Shown piece by piece: positions 1 to 7,912 of a stretch of DNA of 64,000 bases. The DNA comes from WHSW01 sp963851045. Its GTDB lineage: Bacteria > Actinomycetota > Thermoleophilia > Solirubrobacterales > 70-9. The position numbers were made by a program, and so were the translations under genes. Location of the stretch: contig CAWKNC010000001.1 in assembly GCA_963851045.1 (NCBI GenBank), forward strand, positions 434,001 through 498,000. The letters are read 5' to 3'. The notes below the pieces were generated by a model. It saw only the letters and a list, made by a program, of their open reading frames with translations. It had not been told where the DNA came from and did no database searches. Each line of letters starts with the position of its first letter. The first letter of the stretch is position 1.

Positions 1-1504
1 AGGTGACGCCCAGCTCAGCGAGCAGGCCCACGAGGTTGGTCTCAGCGATCCCGAGCTCGATATGCCGTCCGTGTGTGGTCTCCCGCCAGCGCACCAGCGT
101 GTCGGTGTCTTCGGCGAACCAGTCGACACGATCACCCAGAGACCAGATCCCAGCGTGGTTGATCCACCCGCCGAGGTTCGTCGAACTCGCCACGTCAGGA
201 CTCACCGTGACCACCCGATCCGAGACGTCAGGTGCGGCGCGACCCAGCTCGGTGAAGAAGCGGCCGAAGGCCTGCTGCGTGGACTCGCTCCCAGAGTGAG
301 TGCGACCGAGCTCGGTCGGGACCGACGGCGGCGAGGACTCGGCTATCGGCTCGCGCTCCAGACGCTCGGCACGCCGCGCACAGAGCTCCGCCTCGGGGCT
401 TCCGGGCGAGAAGGGGGCCCAGGGGTCGTCGGACGCAGCACCGAGACTCGCGGCGAAGCTGCCGAACTGCGCAGCGCTGAGCAGCGCGGAGTGATTCGCG
501 GGGTGCCCCTCACTCGGTAGGCGCCTGCCCTTAATGGTGTATGCGAAGATCACGCACGGCCGATCATGTGCCGCGTCGGCCTCGGCTAGCCCCGCTCGCA
601 GCGCGCTCAGATCGTGACCGCCGAGGTCTCGGATAGCGCTCGAGAGATCGTCATCGGAGAGCTCGGCCACGAGCCCGGCGAGCTTCTTCGATCCGCGGCC
701 ACTGCCCGGGACGCGCTGGCGCAGTTCCTCCGGGGATGCCCGCAGCAAGCTCTGGTACTCCTGGTTGGGCATCCGGTCGATGCGCTGTCGCAGTTGGTCT
801 CCCCCCTCGCGCGCGAAGAGCCGCTCGAGGAGACGCCCGTACTTGATATTGATCGTGTGCCAGCCGGCCGCCTCAAACATCGATCGCAGCCGGTCGGCAG
901 CGATCTCGGGGACGACCCGGTCGAGGCTCTGGCGGTTGAGGTCGACGATCCACAGCACCTCCCCGAGTTCGCGGGTCATCGGGTCGAGCAGCGCCTCCCA
1001 GCAGGCCCCCTCATCGAGCTCGGCGTCGCCGACGAGGGCGATCTGCCGACCGCCGACTGGGACCTCGAAGTGGCCAGCCACATACCGATGGGCCAAGGCT
1101 CCCCAGATCGTCGCCGTCGCCCCGATTCCCACGGACCCAGTCGAGTAGTCGACCGGGTCGGGATCCTTGGTGCGACTCGGATAGCTCTGCAACCCACCGA
1201 ACTCCCGCAACCGCGGCAGATACTCGGCCGGCAGGCGGCCGAGCAGGTAGTTGATCGCGTGGAGGACCGGCGATGCGTGCGGCTTGACCGAGACACGGTC
1301 AGGCGCCTCCAAAAAGTCGAACCACAGCGCGGTCATGATGCTGACGATCGATGCGCTCGACGCCTGATGGCCTCCCACCTTGACCCCGGATCGGTTCTCT
1401 CTGACCTTGTTTGCGTGATGGACGATCGCGGTTGCAAGCCAGAGGACGCGGGTCTCGATCCGCCGCAGGACCTCGAGGTCTTTGTCATCCATTTCGTGGC
1501 ACAT
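1..1504 (-). CDS. AceE-type thiamine-diphosphate 2-oxoacid dehydrogenase E1 (3' end off window)
   Basis: The minus-strand frame is open from an ATG at 1504 to the window edge, about 501 codons. It resembles the N-terminal part of homodimeric pyruvate dehydrogenase E1 (transketolase fold), which decarboxylates a 2-oxo acid with thiamine diphosphate. Visible are VGGHQASSASIVSIM near residues 43-57, STGSVGIGA near 121-129, and the diphosphate/Mg motif GDAELDEG at 159-166 with Asn190 in IVDLN. A second (Pyr) domain begins later with QQAFGRFFTELG. Family members are roughly 800-900 residues, so over a third is missing. There is no clear Shine-Dalgarno; the stop of the preceding remnant frame overlaps the start as TGATG, which suggests coupling. 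It lies last in the leftward arm of the catabolic locus, so it may act on the keto acid made there rather than in central metabolism. The exact substrate cannot be told. Confidence 0.85.
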   Translation of the reverse strand, partial: MCHEMDDKDLEVLRRIETRVLWLATAIVHHANKVRENRSGVKVGGHQASSASIVSIMTALWFDFLEAPDRVSVKPHASPVLHAINYLLGRLPAEYLPRLREFGGLQSYPSRTKDPDPVDYSTGSVGIGATATIWGALAHRYVAGHFEVPVGGRQIALVGDAELDEGACWEALLDPMTRELGEVLWIVDLNRQSLDRVVPEIAADRLRSMFEAAGWHTINIKYGRLLERLFAREGGDQLRQRIDRMPNQEYQSLLRASPEELRQRVPGSGRGSKKLAGLVAELSDDDLSSAIRDLGGHDLSALRAGLAEADAAHDRPCVIFAYTIKGRRLPSEGHPANHSALLSAAQFGSFAASLGAASDDPWAPFSPGSPEAELCARRAERLEREPIAESSPPSVPTELGRTHSGSESTQQAFGRFFTELGRAAPDVSDRVVTVSPDVASSTNLGGWINHAGIWSLGDRVDWFAEDTDTLVRWRETTHGRHIELGIAETNLVGLLAELGVT

Positions 1505-1716
1505 CACTGACAGGATTTCGCAGCGCCCCCGCGGATCCACTGGCCGTTCGCGAATTGCAGATCGCGGCCGAGACGTCGTTGGCAATCGTGTGCCCGAATA
1601 CTGAGTCGAGCGCCTCCTTGGCCGCCACGTCGCGCATCCGGCGCCCGACGACCACGGCGAGCTCGACCTCCCGGTCGACCGACGATGATCGGCTCGTAGG
1701 GCCCGATCACGACCCA
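1505..1716 (-). pseudogene. fumarylacetoacetate hydrolase (FAH) family remnant, frameshifted
   Basis: Three different minus-strand frames in succession spell consecutive pieces of the FAH family core. WVVIGPYEPIIV (1716-1681) is followed by VDREVELAVVVGRR and KEALDSVFGHTIANDVSA in a second frame, then RDLQFANGQWIRG in a third. In intact relatives these form one block ending NDVSARD.QF..GQW.RGKS. A single missing C between NDVSA and RDLQF restores the second junction; the first junction seems to lack about eight codons. Only some 65 codons of a normal gene of about 280 remain, so this is a decayed fragment. It overlaps the end of the epimerase gene and abuts the AceE-like gene. An FAH-type hydrolase or decarboxylase once belonged to this locus. 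Confidence 0.7.
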
Positions 1717-2654
1717 GGGACTATCGCTTGGCCGCGCGCTTCCAGATCGCGGAAGAAGTCGATCGTCTTGCGCACGCCCTGGAGCAACGGCGTGGGGGCG
1801 GTGTTCAACCCGGCGGGAGCATCGGAAGAGGGATGGACTGCCGCCGCGAAAGGCAACGGAGCACCACTTGCGTGGATGGAGGCGCCGGGCGCGACTGCTG
1901 CGATCGTCTCCACGATTTCGCCAACGCCGACCGTGGCACCCGGTAGGTCAAAAACGCCCGCACCCTCGAAGTCGCTGGCCCGAGACGCCGCGATAAATGC
2001 AGCAGCGATGTCTGGGGCGTATTGCATTGTGACTTCCCCGGTGAAAGGAATCTCAAATTCCGTGCCTCGGGCTGCGGCAAGCATCGCCGAGGTCGGGGCC
2101 GACGTCACCCCCTGGTCTCTTCCGGGGCCGTAAACGGTGTGGGGTCGTAGGCCGATGCTGGACAACCCGTGTTCCCGCCAGAAATAGTCGGCTGCTCCCT
2201 CACAGGCGAGCTTGTAAACCCCGTAAACGGTGGAGGGATGGCTCTCTCCCGCCTCGGTCGCTGCGGCGATGGAGGAGGCGTAGACAAAGGGGAGCGATTG
2301 GCCGTCCCGCGCGGCGAACGCGTCGAGAAGATTGACCGTTCCGACGACGTTCACAGCCGCTCCGAGAGGTGGATCGGCGCGGCAGAACGGTGCCTGCAGC
2401 GCGGCGAGGTGGATTACCGAGCAGGCCGCGTGCTGCTCAAGCGCACGTTGCAGGGCGACGCGATCGGCAATGTCCACCTCGACCCAGGCGATCTGCTCAA
2501 GCTCCGTCTCGTCGACCAGGAGCCTGAGGCGCCGTTCGTCGCGGCGGAGGTCCAGCGCGACGACCGACACCCCCTCGGCCAGAAGCTGCCGGATTGTCCA
2601 GGACCCGATGCAACCGCTCGCACCGGTGACCAGCGTCGCGTTCCGCATGTTCAT
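1707..2654 (-). CDS. NAD-dependent epimerase/dehydratase (extended SDR)
   Basis: A 315-residue extended short-chain dehydrogenase. The dinucleotide-binding loop TGASGCIG is at residues 10-17 and the catalytic pair is Tyr144 and Lys148 (YGVYK), preceded by the Ser-containing stretch YASSIA (125-130). The family acts on nucleotide sugars, but catabolic epimerases and dehydrogenases of the same fold oxidise or epimerise free sugar acids and alcohols, which suits this locus better. It starts 23 bp after the regulator-aldolase fusion, so it is probably cotranscribed with it. The 3' end overlaps the first codons of the FAH remnant. Substrate unknown. Confidence 0.85.
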   Translation of the reverse strand: MNMRNATLVTGASGCIGSWTIRQLLAEGVSVVALDLRRDERRLRLLVDETELEQIAWVEVDIADRVALQRALEQHAACSVIHLAALQAPFCRADPPLGAAVNVVGTVNLLDAFAARDGQSLPFVYASSIAAATEAGESHPSTVYGVYKLACEGAADYFWREHGLSSIGLRPHTVYGPGRDQGVTSAPTSAMLAAARGTEFEIPFTGEVTMQYAPDIAAAFIAASRASDFEGAGVFDLPGATVGVGEIVETIAAVAPGASIHASGAPLPFAAAVHPSSDAPAGLNTAPTPLLQGVRKTIDFFRDLEARGQAIVPGS

Positions 2655-2677
2655 GCGCCGGGCACCGTCTGAGCCGG

Positions 2678-4093
2678 TCAGGTCGCCGTGGCGGCGCGTA
2701 CCAACGAGATCTCGTCGCTGAGCACTCTCGAATACAGGTTGATGTCGGTGCCGAGGGCGATCATCCGAAAGCCCAGCTCACGCATGGAGCGCGCGGTCTC
2801 GACGTTCGCGCAGAGAACGCCGGCGCTGATACCGGCCTTCTCGCAGGCGGCCACGACCCGTTCTTCGGCGTCCTTGATCCGCGGATCGTCGATCTCGCCG
2901 GGGATGCCCATCGAGAGCGAGAGGTCGTACTCACCGACCCAGAGCACGTCTACCCCAGGCGTCGCCGCAATCTCCTCGACGTTCGCGAGGCCCTCCATCG
3001 TCTCGATGAACAGGATGACCATCGTCTCGGCATCTGCCGCGGCGATTGCCTCAGGCACCCCGTTGGCGACCTGATCTGGGTAGACCAAGCCAAATCCCCG
3101 CCCGCCCTCGGGGCGCGCGAACCGCGCAGCTTCGACGACGCGCGCCGCCTCGGTCGCATCCGCGACCATCGGAACCACAACGCCCGCGGCGCCGGCATCC
3201 AGTACTGCGGAGACCTGGTGGCGGGCGGACCCCTGAACACGGACGATTGGCGAGATCGACTCCGACCGGGCAGTGGCGAGAAGGGGCAGAACCTGAGGAA
3301 CGCCCCACCCCGTGTGCTCGAGGTCTATGAGGACGAAGTCGGCCCCCGCATCCGAGAGGATCCGCGAAACGCCGTGGGTGTTGAACTCGAACAGCATCGT
3401 CCCGAGGACCGTCTCGCCTGACTGGAGGCGGGCGCGCAGCCCTACTGAAGTGGACCCACCTGCCCCATCTGACGACCGGTCGAGAGCGCCGTGCACCGGG
3501 GAGGAAGTGCTGCGCGCGACCGGATAGTGCTGGACTGCGACGCCGCGAGCCGAGCCACCGATCGCCTGGTAATGGTGGGGACGATCGGCGCTGAAGGTCA
3601 CCATGTCGCCCGGCTGCACACGGGCGACATCCTGGCCGGCGGCCACCTCAATCTCGCCCTGAATCCCGAGGAAGTGCTCGATCACCCCGCTTCCGTGCGA
3701 CTCGGAGTTCCGCTGGACGCCGTCCATCATCGTCACCACGTAGATCTCGACCTGGCCGTTCATCTGCCAACCGGCCATCAGCCGCGCCTCGTAGTTGTCC
3801 TCCTCGAATGTCACCACCGATTTCTCGTCGTGGCGAACGACTTCGAACGACGCCTCGCTTCCGTCGGAGTCGACGAGGAATCCAAGTGGGATGTTGAGCG
3901 CGGTGGCGAGGGCCCAGAGGGTGTCGAGCGAGGGATTGCCGGATCCGCGCTCGAGCTGAGAGACAGTCGACTTCGACACCTTGGCGGCCCGCGCGACCGC
4001 CGAAACCGAGATGCCGCGTCGCTGGCGCCACTCCCTCAGCTTGGAGCCGGCCAGACTGGACGGATGCGAGCCGGGCGCTCCGGGGCTGTTCAT
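2678..4093 (-). CDS. XRE-cupin transcription regulator fused to HpcH/HpaI aldolase
   Basis: A single uninterrupted 471-residue protein combining a regulator and an enzyme. Residues 17-72 are an XRE helix-turn-helix (LREWRQRRGISVSAVARAAK, then STVSQLERG). Residues about 105-192 are a small cupin ligand-binding domain (IEHFLGIQGEIEV, PGDMVTFSADRPHHY). After a Ser/Gly-rich linker (195-217), residues 218-468 are a class II HpcH/HpaI aldolase, the family that splits 4-hydroxy-2-oxo acids to pyruvate plus an aldehyde. The aldolase keeps its expected active-site residues: His260 in IDLEH, Arg285 in PIVRV, and metal ligands Glu364 (IETMEG) and Asp390 (VGEYDLSLSMG). XRE-cupin regulators normally end after the cupin. 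The gene is divergent from the transporter operon, so autoregulation and control of both arms by a pathway metabolite is likely. No strong Shine-Dalgarno is visible. Confidence 0.88.
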   Translation of the reverse strand: MNSPGAPGSHPSSLAGSKLREWRQRRGISVSAVARAAKVSKSTVSQLERGSGNPSLDTLWALATALNIPLGFLVDSDGSEASFEVVRHDEKSVVTFEEDNYEARLMAGWQMNGQVEIYVVTMMDGVQRNSESHGSGVIEHFLGIQGEIEVAAGQDVARVQPGDMVTFSADRPHHYQAIGGSARGVAVQHYPVARSTSSPVHGALDRSSDGAGGSTSVGLRARLQSGETVLGTMLFEFNTHGVSRILSDAGADFVLIDLEHTGWGVPQVLPLLATARSESISPIVRVQGSARHQVSAVLDAGAAGVVVPMVADATEAARVVEAARFARPEGGRGFGLVYPDQVANGVPEAIAAADAETMVILFIETMEGLANVEEIAATPGVDVLWVGEYDLSLSMGIPGEIDDPRIKDAEERVVAACEKAGISAGVLCANVETARSMRELGFRMIALGTDINLYSRVLSDEISLVRAATAT

Positions 4094-4151
4094 CGATATG
4101 CGTTCGCTATACAGGTCAAAATCACACTCTGTGCCGACAAACGTCGGGTAT

Positions 4152-4175
4152 GGACCTATTAAATCAGACAGGTCC
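4152..4175. promoter_or_regulatory. inverted repeat GGACCT-N12-AGGTCC, candidate operator
   Basis: A perfect 6-bp dyad (4152-4157 and 4170-4175) with a 12-bp spacer. It overlaps the -10 box and spacer of the predicted leftward promoter (4157-4185), where a bound repressor would block transcription of the XRE-cupin-aldolase gene. The link to that regulator is inferred. Confidence 0.4.
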
Positions 4176-4185
4176 GGCCAGTCAA
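4157..4185 (-). promoter_or_regulatory. predicted promoter of the regulator-aldolase operon
   Basis: On the minus strand, -35 TTGACT (4185-4180) and -10 TTAATA (4162-4157) are separated by 17 bp. The start codon at 4093 would give a leader of about 57 nt. Confidence 0.5.
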
Positions 4186-4216
4186 TCCTCCACCGGAGGC
4201 CCCTAAGTTCGAGATC

Positions 4217-4246
4217 TTGACAGAATCGATTGATTCAGACTAAGAT
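4217..4246 (+). promoter_or_regulatory. predicted promoter of the catabolic transporter operon
   Basis: The consensus -35 TTGACA (4217-4222) and -10 TAAGAT (4241-4246) are separated by 18 bp, in a locally A/T-rich patch. Transcription would start near 4253, about 40 nt before the GTG at 4295. It is one of the best matches to a housekeeping promoter in the window. Confidence 0.6.
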
Positions 4247-4256
4247 CGTGCGATCT
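4243..4256. promoter_or_regulatory. inverted repeat AGATCG-TG-CGATCT over the -10/start region
   Basis: A perfect 6-bp dyad with a 2-bp centre, overlapping the -10 box and probable start point of the rightward promoter. This is a typical position for a repressor site. The sequence differs from the dyad at 4152, so two regulators or two site types are possible. Confidence 0.4.
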
Positions 4257-4294
4257 ATGAACCACTCGTCCCCCCAACCCCAGGAGAAGAGACT

Positions 4295-5923
4295 GTGAAG
4301 CCTGATTTCGACGAGGCCGACCCCGCGGCGTCCAATCCCTTCTCCGCGATGAGCCGACGCCGGCTGTTGCAGACCGGCGCTGCCGGGGCGGTTGCTTTGT
4401 CGGCCGGCGGGCTTCTTGCAGCATGCAGTTCGGGCGACGATTCGGACTCCGACTCGACAGGCGGCCCATCCGGCTCACCCCAGCGCGGTGGAAGCCTGAC
4501 CGTGGCGATGGTCGGCGGCACGCCGGACGACACGCTTGAGGCTGACGCCGCCTACAACTTCCCCCAGGTGATGCGCAACTTCGCGCTCTATAACGGTCTC
4601 GTCGCTCTGGACGCCAGTGGCGGAGGAATCTCGAACGTGCTGGCCGAGGAGATCAGCTCGAACGACGACGCGACGGCTTGGACGATCCGCCTGAAGTCGG
4701 ACATCACCTTCCACGACGGCAAGCCGCTCACCGCCGACGACGTGCTGTTCACGTTCAACCGGATCGCCGACCCGAAGCTCCTCCTGACGGGAATCACGGC
4801 GCTGGCGCCAGTCGACCTCAAGAACGCGAAGGTGGTTGACGACCTGACGTTGGAGCTGCCGATGAACACTCCATACGCGACCTTCGTCGATCAGATCTGC
4901 AACAACTACTACTTCGGGATCGTGCCGGAGGGATACGACCCAGCCAAGCCGATCGGTACGGGCCCGTTCAAGTTCGAGTCCTTCACCCCCGGCGAGCAGA
5001 GCGTGTTCGTCCGCAATCCGGACTACTTCAAGACCGACCTGCCGTATCTCGACGAGCTCACGATCATCGATTCGTTCGGGGACGCGACCGCGGCGCTGAA
5101 CGCGCTCAAGTCCGGCGCCGTCGACGTGTTCGAGAACGCCCCGCCGGAGCTCTCCAACCAGGTCGCAAGCGACTCGAGCCTTCACACCTTGATCTCGGCA
5201 CCGGGTCTTTGGGTCCCGTTCACGATGAACACGAACGAGCCGCCGTTTGACGACGAGCGGGTGCGCCAGGCATTCCGCCTGATGGTCGACCGGGAGCAGA
5301 TGCTTGCCTCCTCGGTTGCCGGTCTCGGCGTCGTCGCCAACGACGTCTACGGCCTGCATGACCCTTGCTACGACACCTCGCTTACTCGGGAGCAGGACAT
5401 CGAGCAGGCCAAGGCCTTGCTCGCGGAAGCCGGCCATGAGGGCCTCGAGGTCGAACTTGTCACCGCCCCGATCGCGGCGGGTGCGGTCGAGGCCGCTCAG
5501 GTATTTGCTCAGCAGGCCAAAGAAGCGGGCGTCACGGTGAACCTGCGCAAGACGAGCGTGAGCACCTTCTTCACCAACTACACGAAGTGGCCGTTCGCTC
5601 AGGACTTCATCGCCTATGACCCGATCATCAGCCTCGTTGCGCAGACGTCCATCCCGGGCGCGCCGTTCAACACCACCGGGTTCGATGACCCCGAGTTCAA
5701 CGACCTCTTCGATCAGGTGAACTCGACTGTCGACGAATCGGGGCGCTGTGATCTCATGCAGCAGATGCAGCAGATCCTGTTCGAGCGCGGCGGCTACATC
5801 ATCCCCCAGTTCAACAGGACGCTCGACATCTTGTCGACGAAGGTGGGCGGGTTCGCCGCGGACGCTGGCACGGGCATCCCGCTCGGCAACGGCGACTGGG
5901 AGAACGCGTGGGTCTCCTCGTGA
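4295..5923 (+). CDS. family-5 solute-binding lipoprotein of an ABC importer (Tat-exported)
   Basis: A 542-residue extracytoplasmic binding protein of the peptide/opine/nickel (SBP_bac_5) type that captures the substrate for the permeases at 11.0-12.9 kb. The N-terminus has a twin-arginine motif (SRRRLLQ, residues 20-26), an Ala/Gly-rich hydrophobic stretch and a lipobox ending LLAAC at Cys44, so it is probably exported folded and lipid-anchored. The core shows GGSLTVAMVGGTP near 66-78, LKSDITFHDGKPLTADDVLFTF and GTGPFKFESF. The GTG start is chosen because AGGAGA sits at 4282-4287, eight bases upstream; an internal ATG at 4349 is an alternative. It is the first gene of the rightward operon and would set its substrate specificity. 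The ligand cannot be read from sequence. Confidence 0.93.
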   Translation: MKPDFDEADPAASNPFSAMSRRRLLQTGAAGAVALSAGGLLAACSSGDDSDSDSTGGPSGSPQRGGSLTVAMVGGTPDDTLEADAAYNFPQVMRNFALYNGLVALDASGGGISNVLAEEISSNDDATAWTIRLKSDITFHDGKPLTADDVLFTFNRIADPKLLLTGITALAPVDLKNAKVVDDLTLELPMNTPYATFVDQICNNYYFGIVPEGYDPAKPIGTGPFKFESFTPGEQSVFVRNPDYFKTDLPYLDELTIIDSFGDATAALNALKSGAVDVFENAPPELSNQVASDSSLHTLISAPGLWVPFTMNTNEPPFDDERVRQAFRLMVDREQMLASSVAGLGVVANDVYGLHDPCYDTSLTREQDIEQAKALLAEAGHEGLEVELVTAPIAAGAVEAAQVFAQQAKEAGVTVNLRKTSVSTFFTNYTKWPFAQDFIAYDPIISLVAQTSIPGAPFNTTGFDDPEFNDLFDQVNSTVDESGRCDLMQQMQQILFERGGYIIPQFNRTLDILSTKVGGFAADAGTGIPLGNGDWENAWVSS

Positions 5924-5924
5924 G

Positions 5925-6872
5925 ATGAGCGCACAGCCGCTCTTCCCGTCCGTCGGCATCCCAACGTTCCTTCGCGCTCCGCTGTGCACCGACACCAGCG
6001 AGCTCAGTGCCGCCGTCGCGGTGCTCGGTGTGCCGACGGATGAGGGCTCGCCGTTCCTGCCCGGCTCGCGCTTCGCTCCGCGCAGCGTGCGCGAGCACTC
6101 AATGCGTCTGTGCGCGGGCGGCGCCGGCTACTACGACGCCGACCTGAGGCGAACATTCCTGGAGGACGAAATGCGCGCCGGGAGGATCGTCGATGTCGGC
6201 GATGCCGTGATCCTCCCGACGAACGTCGCGGACACCTTCAGCAACATCACCACGAAGGTCCGTGAGATCGTCGAGACGGGGGCGATCCTCGTGGCGATCG
6301 GCGGAGATCACGCGATCAGCTGGCCGCTCGTCGCCGGATTCGACAGCTCGCCCATCCACGTGATCCAGTTTGACTCGCATCTCGACTTCGAGCCCTTCGG
6401 CCACGGGCTCGAGTTCACCAACGGCCACGCCTTCCGCCATATCTCCGACAGTCCGGACGTCACAAGCCTGAGCCAAGTCGGCATCCGCGGGATTCGCAAC
6501 GGCCGCGAGCCGATGGAGGAATCGATCGCCGCCGGCAACCGGGTGGTCCTGATCGAAGAGTTCCGCGATGGCGGCCTTGAGGACGTGCTCGCCTCGATCC
6601 CGGCCGGAGACCGCTGTTACGTAAGCATCGACGTCGACGTGCTCGACATATCGCTGATCCCGGGCTGCGTCTCGGCCGAGCCGAACGGCATGACCTATGC
6701 GGAATTGCGGGACGCACTCGGCCTCGTCGCCAAGCGCCTCAACGTCGTCGGCCTCGACTTCGTCGAGGTCAACCCGCTTCTCGACGTCGCCACCGGCGTC
6801 ACCTCATACCTGGGAGCGCACACGATCGTGGAGTTCCTCGGGCGCATCTGCGCGCGGGGCGAAAACGGATAG
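5925..6872 (+). CDS. ureohydrolase (agmatinase/guanidinobutyrase-like)
   Basis: A 315-residue arginase-superfamily enzyme that hydrolyses a guanidino compound to urea plus an amine, using two Mn ions. The metal motifs are intact: GGDHAIS, FDSHLDF and SIDVDVLD. The ATG at 5925 follows the binding-protein stop by one base, and the longer frame upstream is only read-through into that gene, so this start is preferred. The family includes agmatinase, guanidinobutyrase, guanidinopropionase and formiminoglutamase. The adjacent amidase, aminotransferase and aldehyde dehydrogenase favour a guanidino acid such as 4-guanidinobutyrate, which is an inference. Confidence 0.88.
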   Translation: MSAQPLFPSVGIPTFLRAPLCTDTSELSAAVAVLGVPTDEGSPFLPGSRFAPRSVREHSMRLCAGGAGYYDADLRRTFLEDEMRAGRIVDVGDAVILPTNVADTFSNITTKVREIVETGAILVAIGGDHAISWPLVAGFDSSPIHVIQFDSHLDFEPFGHGLEFTNGHAFRHISDSPDVTSLSQVGIRGIRNGREPMEESIAAGNRVVLIEEFRDGGLEDVLASIPAGDRCYVSIDVDVLDISLIPGCVSAEPNGMTYAELRDALGLVAKRLNVVGLDFVEVNPLLDVATGVTSYLGAHTIVEFLGRICARGENG

Positions 6873-6889
6873 CCGAGGAGAGTCAGCGC

Positions 6890-7912
6890 ATGCGACATGG
6901 AGATATCAGCTCGAGTGCGGATTGCGTCGGAGTCGCGGTCGTGAACTACAAGATGCCTCGCCTCCACACGCGGGCTGACGTCGAGGCAAATTGCCGTCAG
7001 ATCTCGGACATGATTCAGGGCATCAAATCCGGCCTGCCGGGTCTCGACCTCGTCATCTTTCCCGAGTACAGCACCCACGGGATCATGTACGACCGCGACG
7101 AGATGTTCGAGAACGCGGCGGAGGTGCCCGGGTTCGAGACGGAGATCTTCGCCGCTGCCTGCCGCGAGGCCGGCGTATGGGGAGTGTTCTCCCTCACCGG
7201 CGAGCGTCACGAGGATCACCCCGACAAGAACCCGTACAACACGCTGATGCTCATGGATGATCACGGCGAGATCGTCCAGCGGTACCGAAAGATTCTTCCC
7301 TGGGCACCGATCGAGGCGTGGTATCCGGGTGGCGGGACGACGGTAACGGAAGGTCCGAAGGGCCTGAAGATGAGCCTGATCGTCTGCGACGACGGCAACT
7401 ACCCCGAGATCTGGCGCGACTGCGCGATGAAGGGCGCCGAGCTAATCGTGCGCTGTCAGGGATACATGTATCCCGCGAAAGAGCAGCAGATCATGGTCTC
7501 AAAGGCGATGGCATGGATGAACAATGTCTATGTCGCGGTCGCTAACGCCGCCGGATTCGACGGCGTGTACTCGTACTTCGGGCACTCCGCGATCATCGGG
7601 TTCGACGGCCGCACCCTGGCCGAGTGCGAGACCGAGGAGATGGGTGTCCAGTACGCCGAACTCTCGATGTCGTTGATTCGCGACGCACGGGCCAATTGGC
7701 AGTCTCAGAACCACCTGTTCAAGTTGCTGCACCGCGGCTACACAGGGGTGCAGCAGTCAGGAGACGGTGACAAGGGAGTTGCCGAATGCCCGTTTGAGTT
7801 CTATCGCGAGTGGGTCCAGGACCCCGCCGCCGCCCAGCGCAAGGTCGAGGAGCTCACGCGGTCGACTCTCGGAACCGAGGACGCGCCGGTCGAGGCCTTG
7901 GCGGTCACCTGA
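6890..7912 (+). CDS. amiE: aliphatic amidase (acylamide amidohydrolase)
   Basis: A 340-residue nitrilase-superfamily enzyme that closely follows Pseudomonas AmiE from the first residues (MRHGDISSS) onward. The catalytic triad is in place: Glu59 (FPEYS), Lys134 (YRKILPW) and Cys166 (VCDDGNYPEIW). AmiE releases ammonia from short aliphatic amides and works in the cytoplasm as a hexamer. A GAGGAG-type Shine-Dalgarno (6875-6880) precedes the ATG, and the gene's last codons overlap the next start (ATGA). AmiE and formamidase AmiF are related; the N-terminus and active site fit AmiE. In this operon it could act on an amide intermediate such as 4-guanidinobutyramide. Confidence 0.93.
   Translation: MRHGDISSSADCVGVAVVNYKMPRLHTRADVEANCRQISDMIQGIKSGLPGLDLVIFPEYSTHGIMYDRDEMFENAAEVPGFETEIFAAACREAGVWGVFSLTGERHEDHPDKNPYNTLMLMDDHGEIVQRYRKILPWAPIEAWYPGGGTTVTEGPKGLKMSLIVCDDGNYPEIWRDCAMKGAELIVRCQGYMYPAKEQQIMVSKAMAWMNNVYVAVANAAGFDGVYSYFGHSAIIGFDGRTLAECETEEMGVQYAELSMSLIRDARANWQSQNHLFKLLHRGYTGVQQSGDGDKGVAECPFEFYREWVQDPAAAQRKVEELTRSTLGTEDAPVEALAVT

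Noticed and set aside
614..1510. Long plus-strand frame of 298 codons in the first 1.5 kb
   Set aside because: It is antisense to a minus-strand frame that has clear thiamine-diphosphate dehydrogenase motifs. The plus-strand product has no recognisable domain.
4475..5995. 506-codon minus-strand frame
   Set aside because: It mirrors the solute-binding protein gene. The plus-strand reading has signal peptide, lipobox and family motifs.
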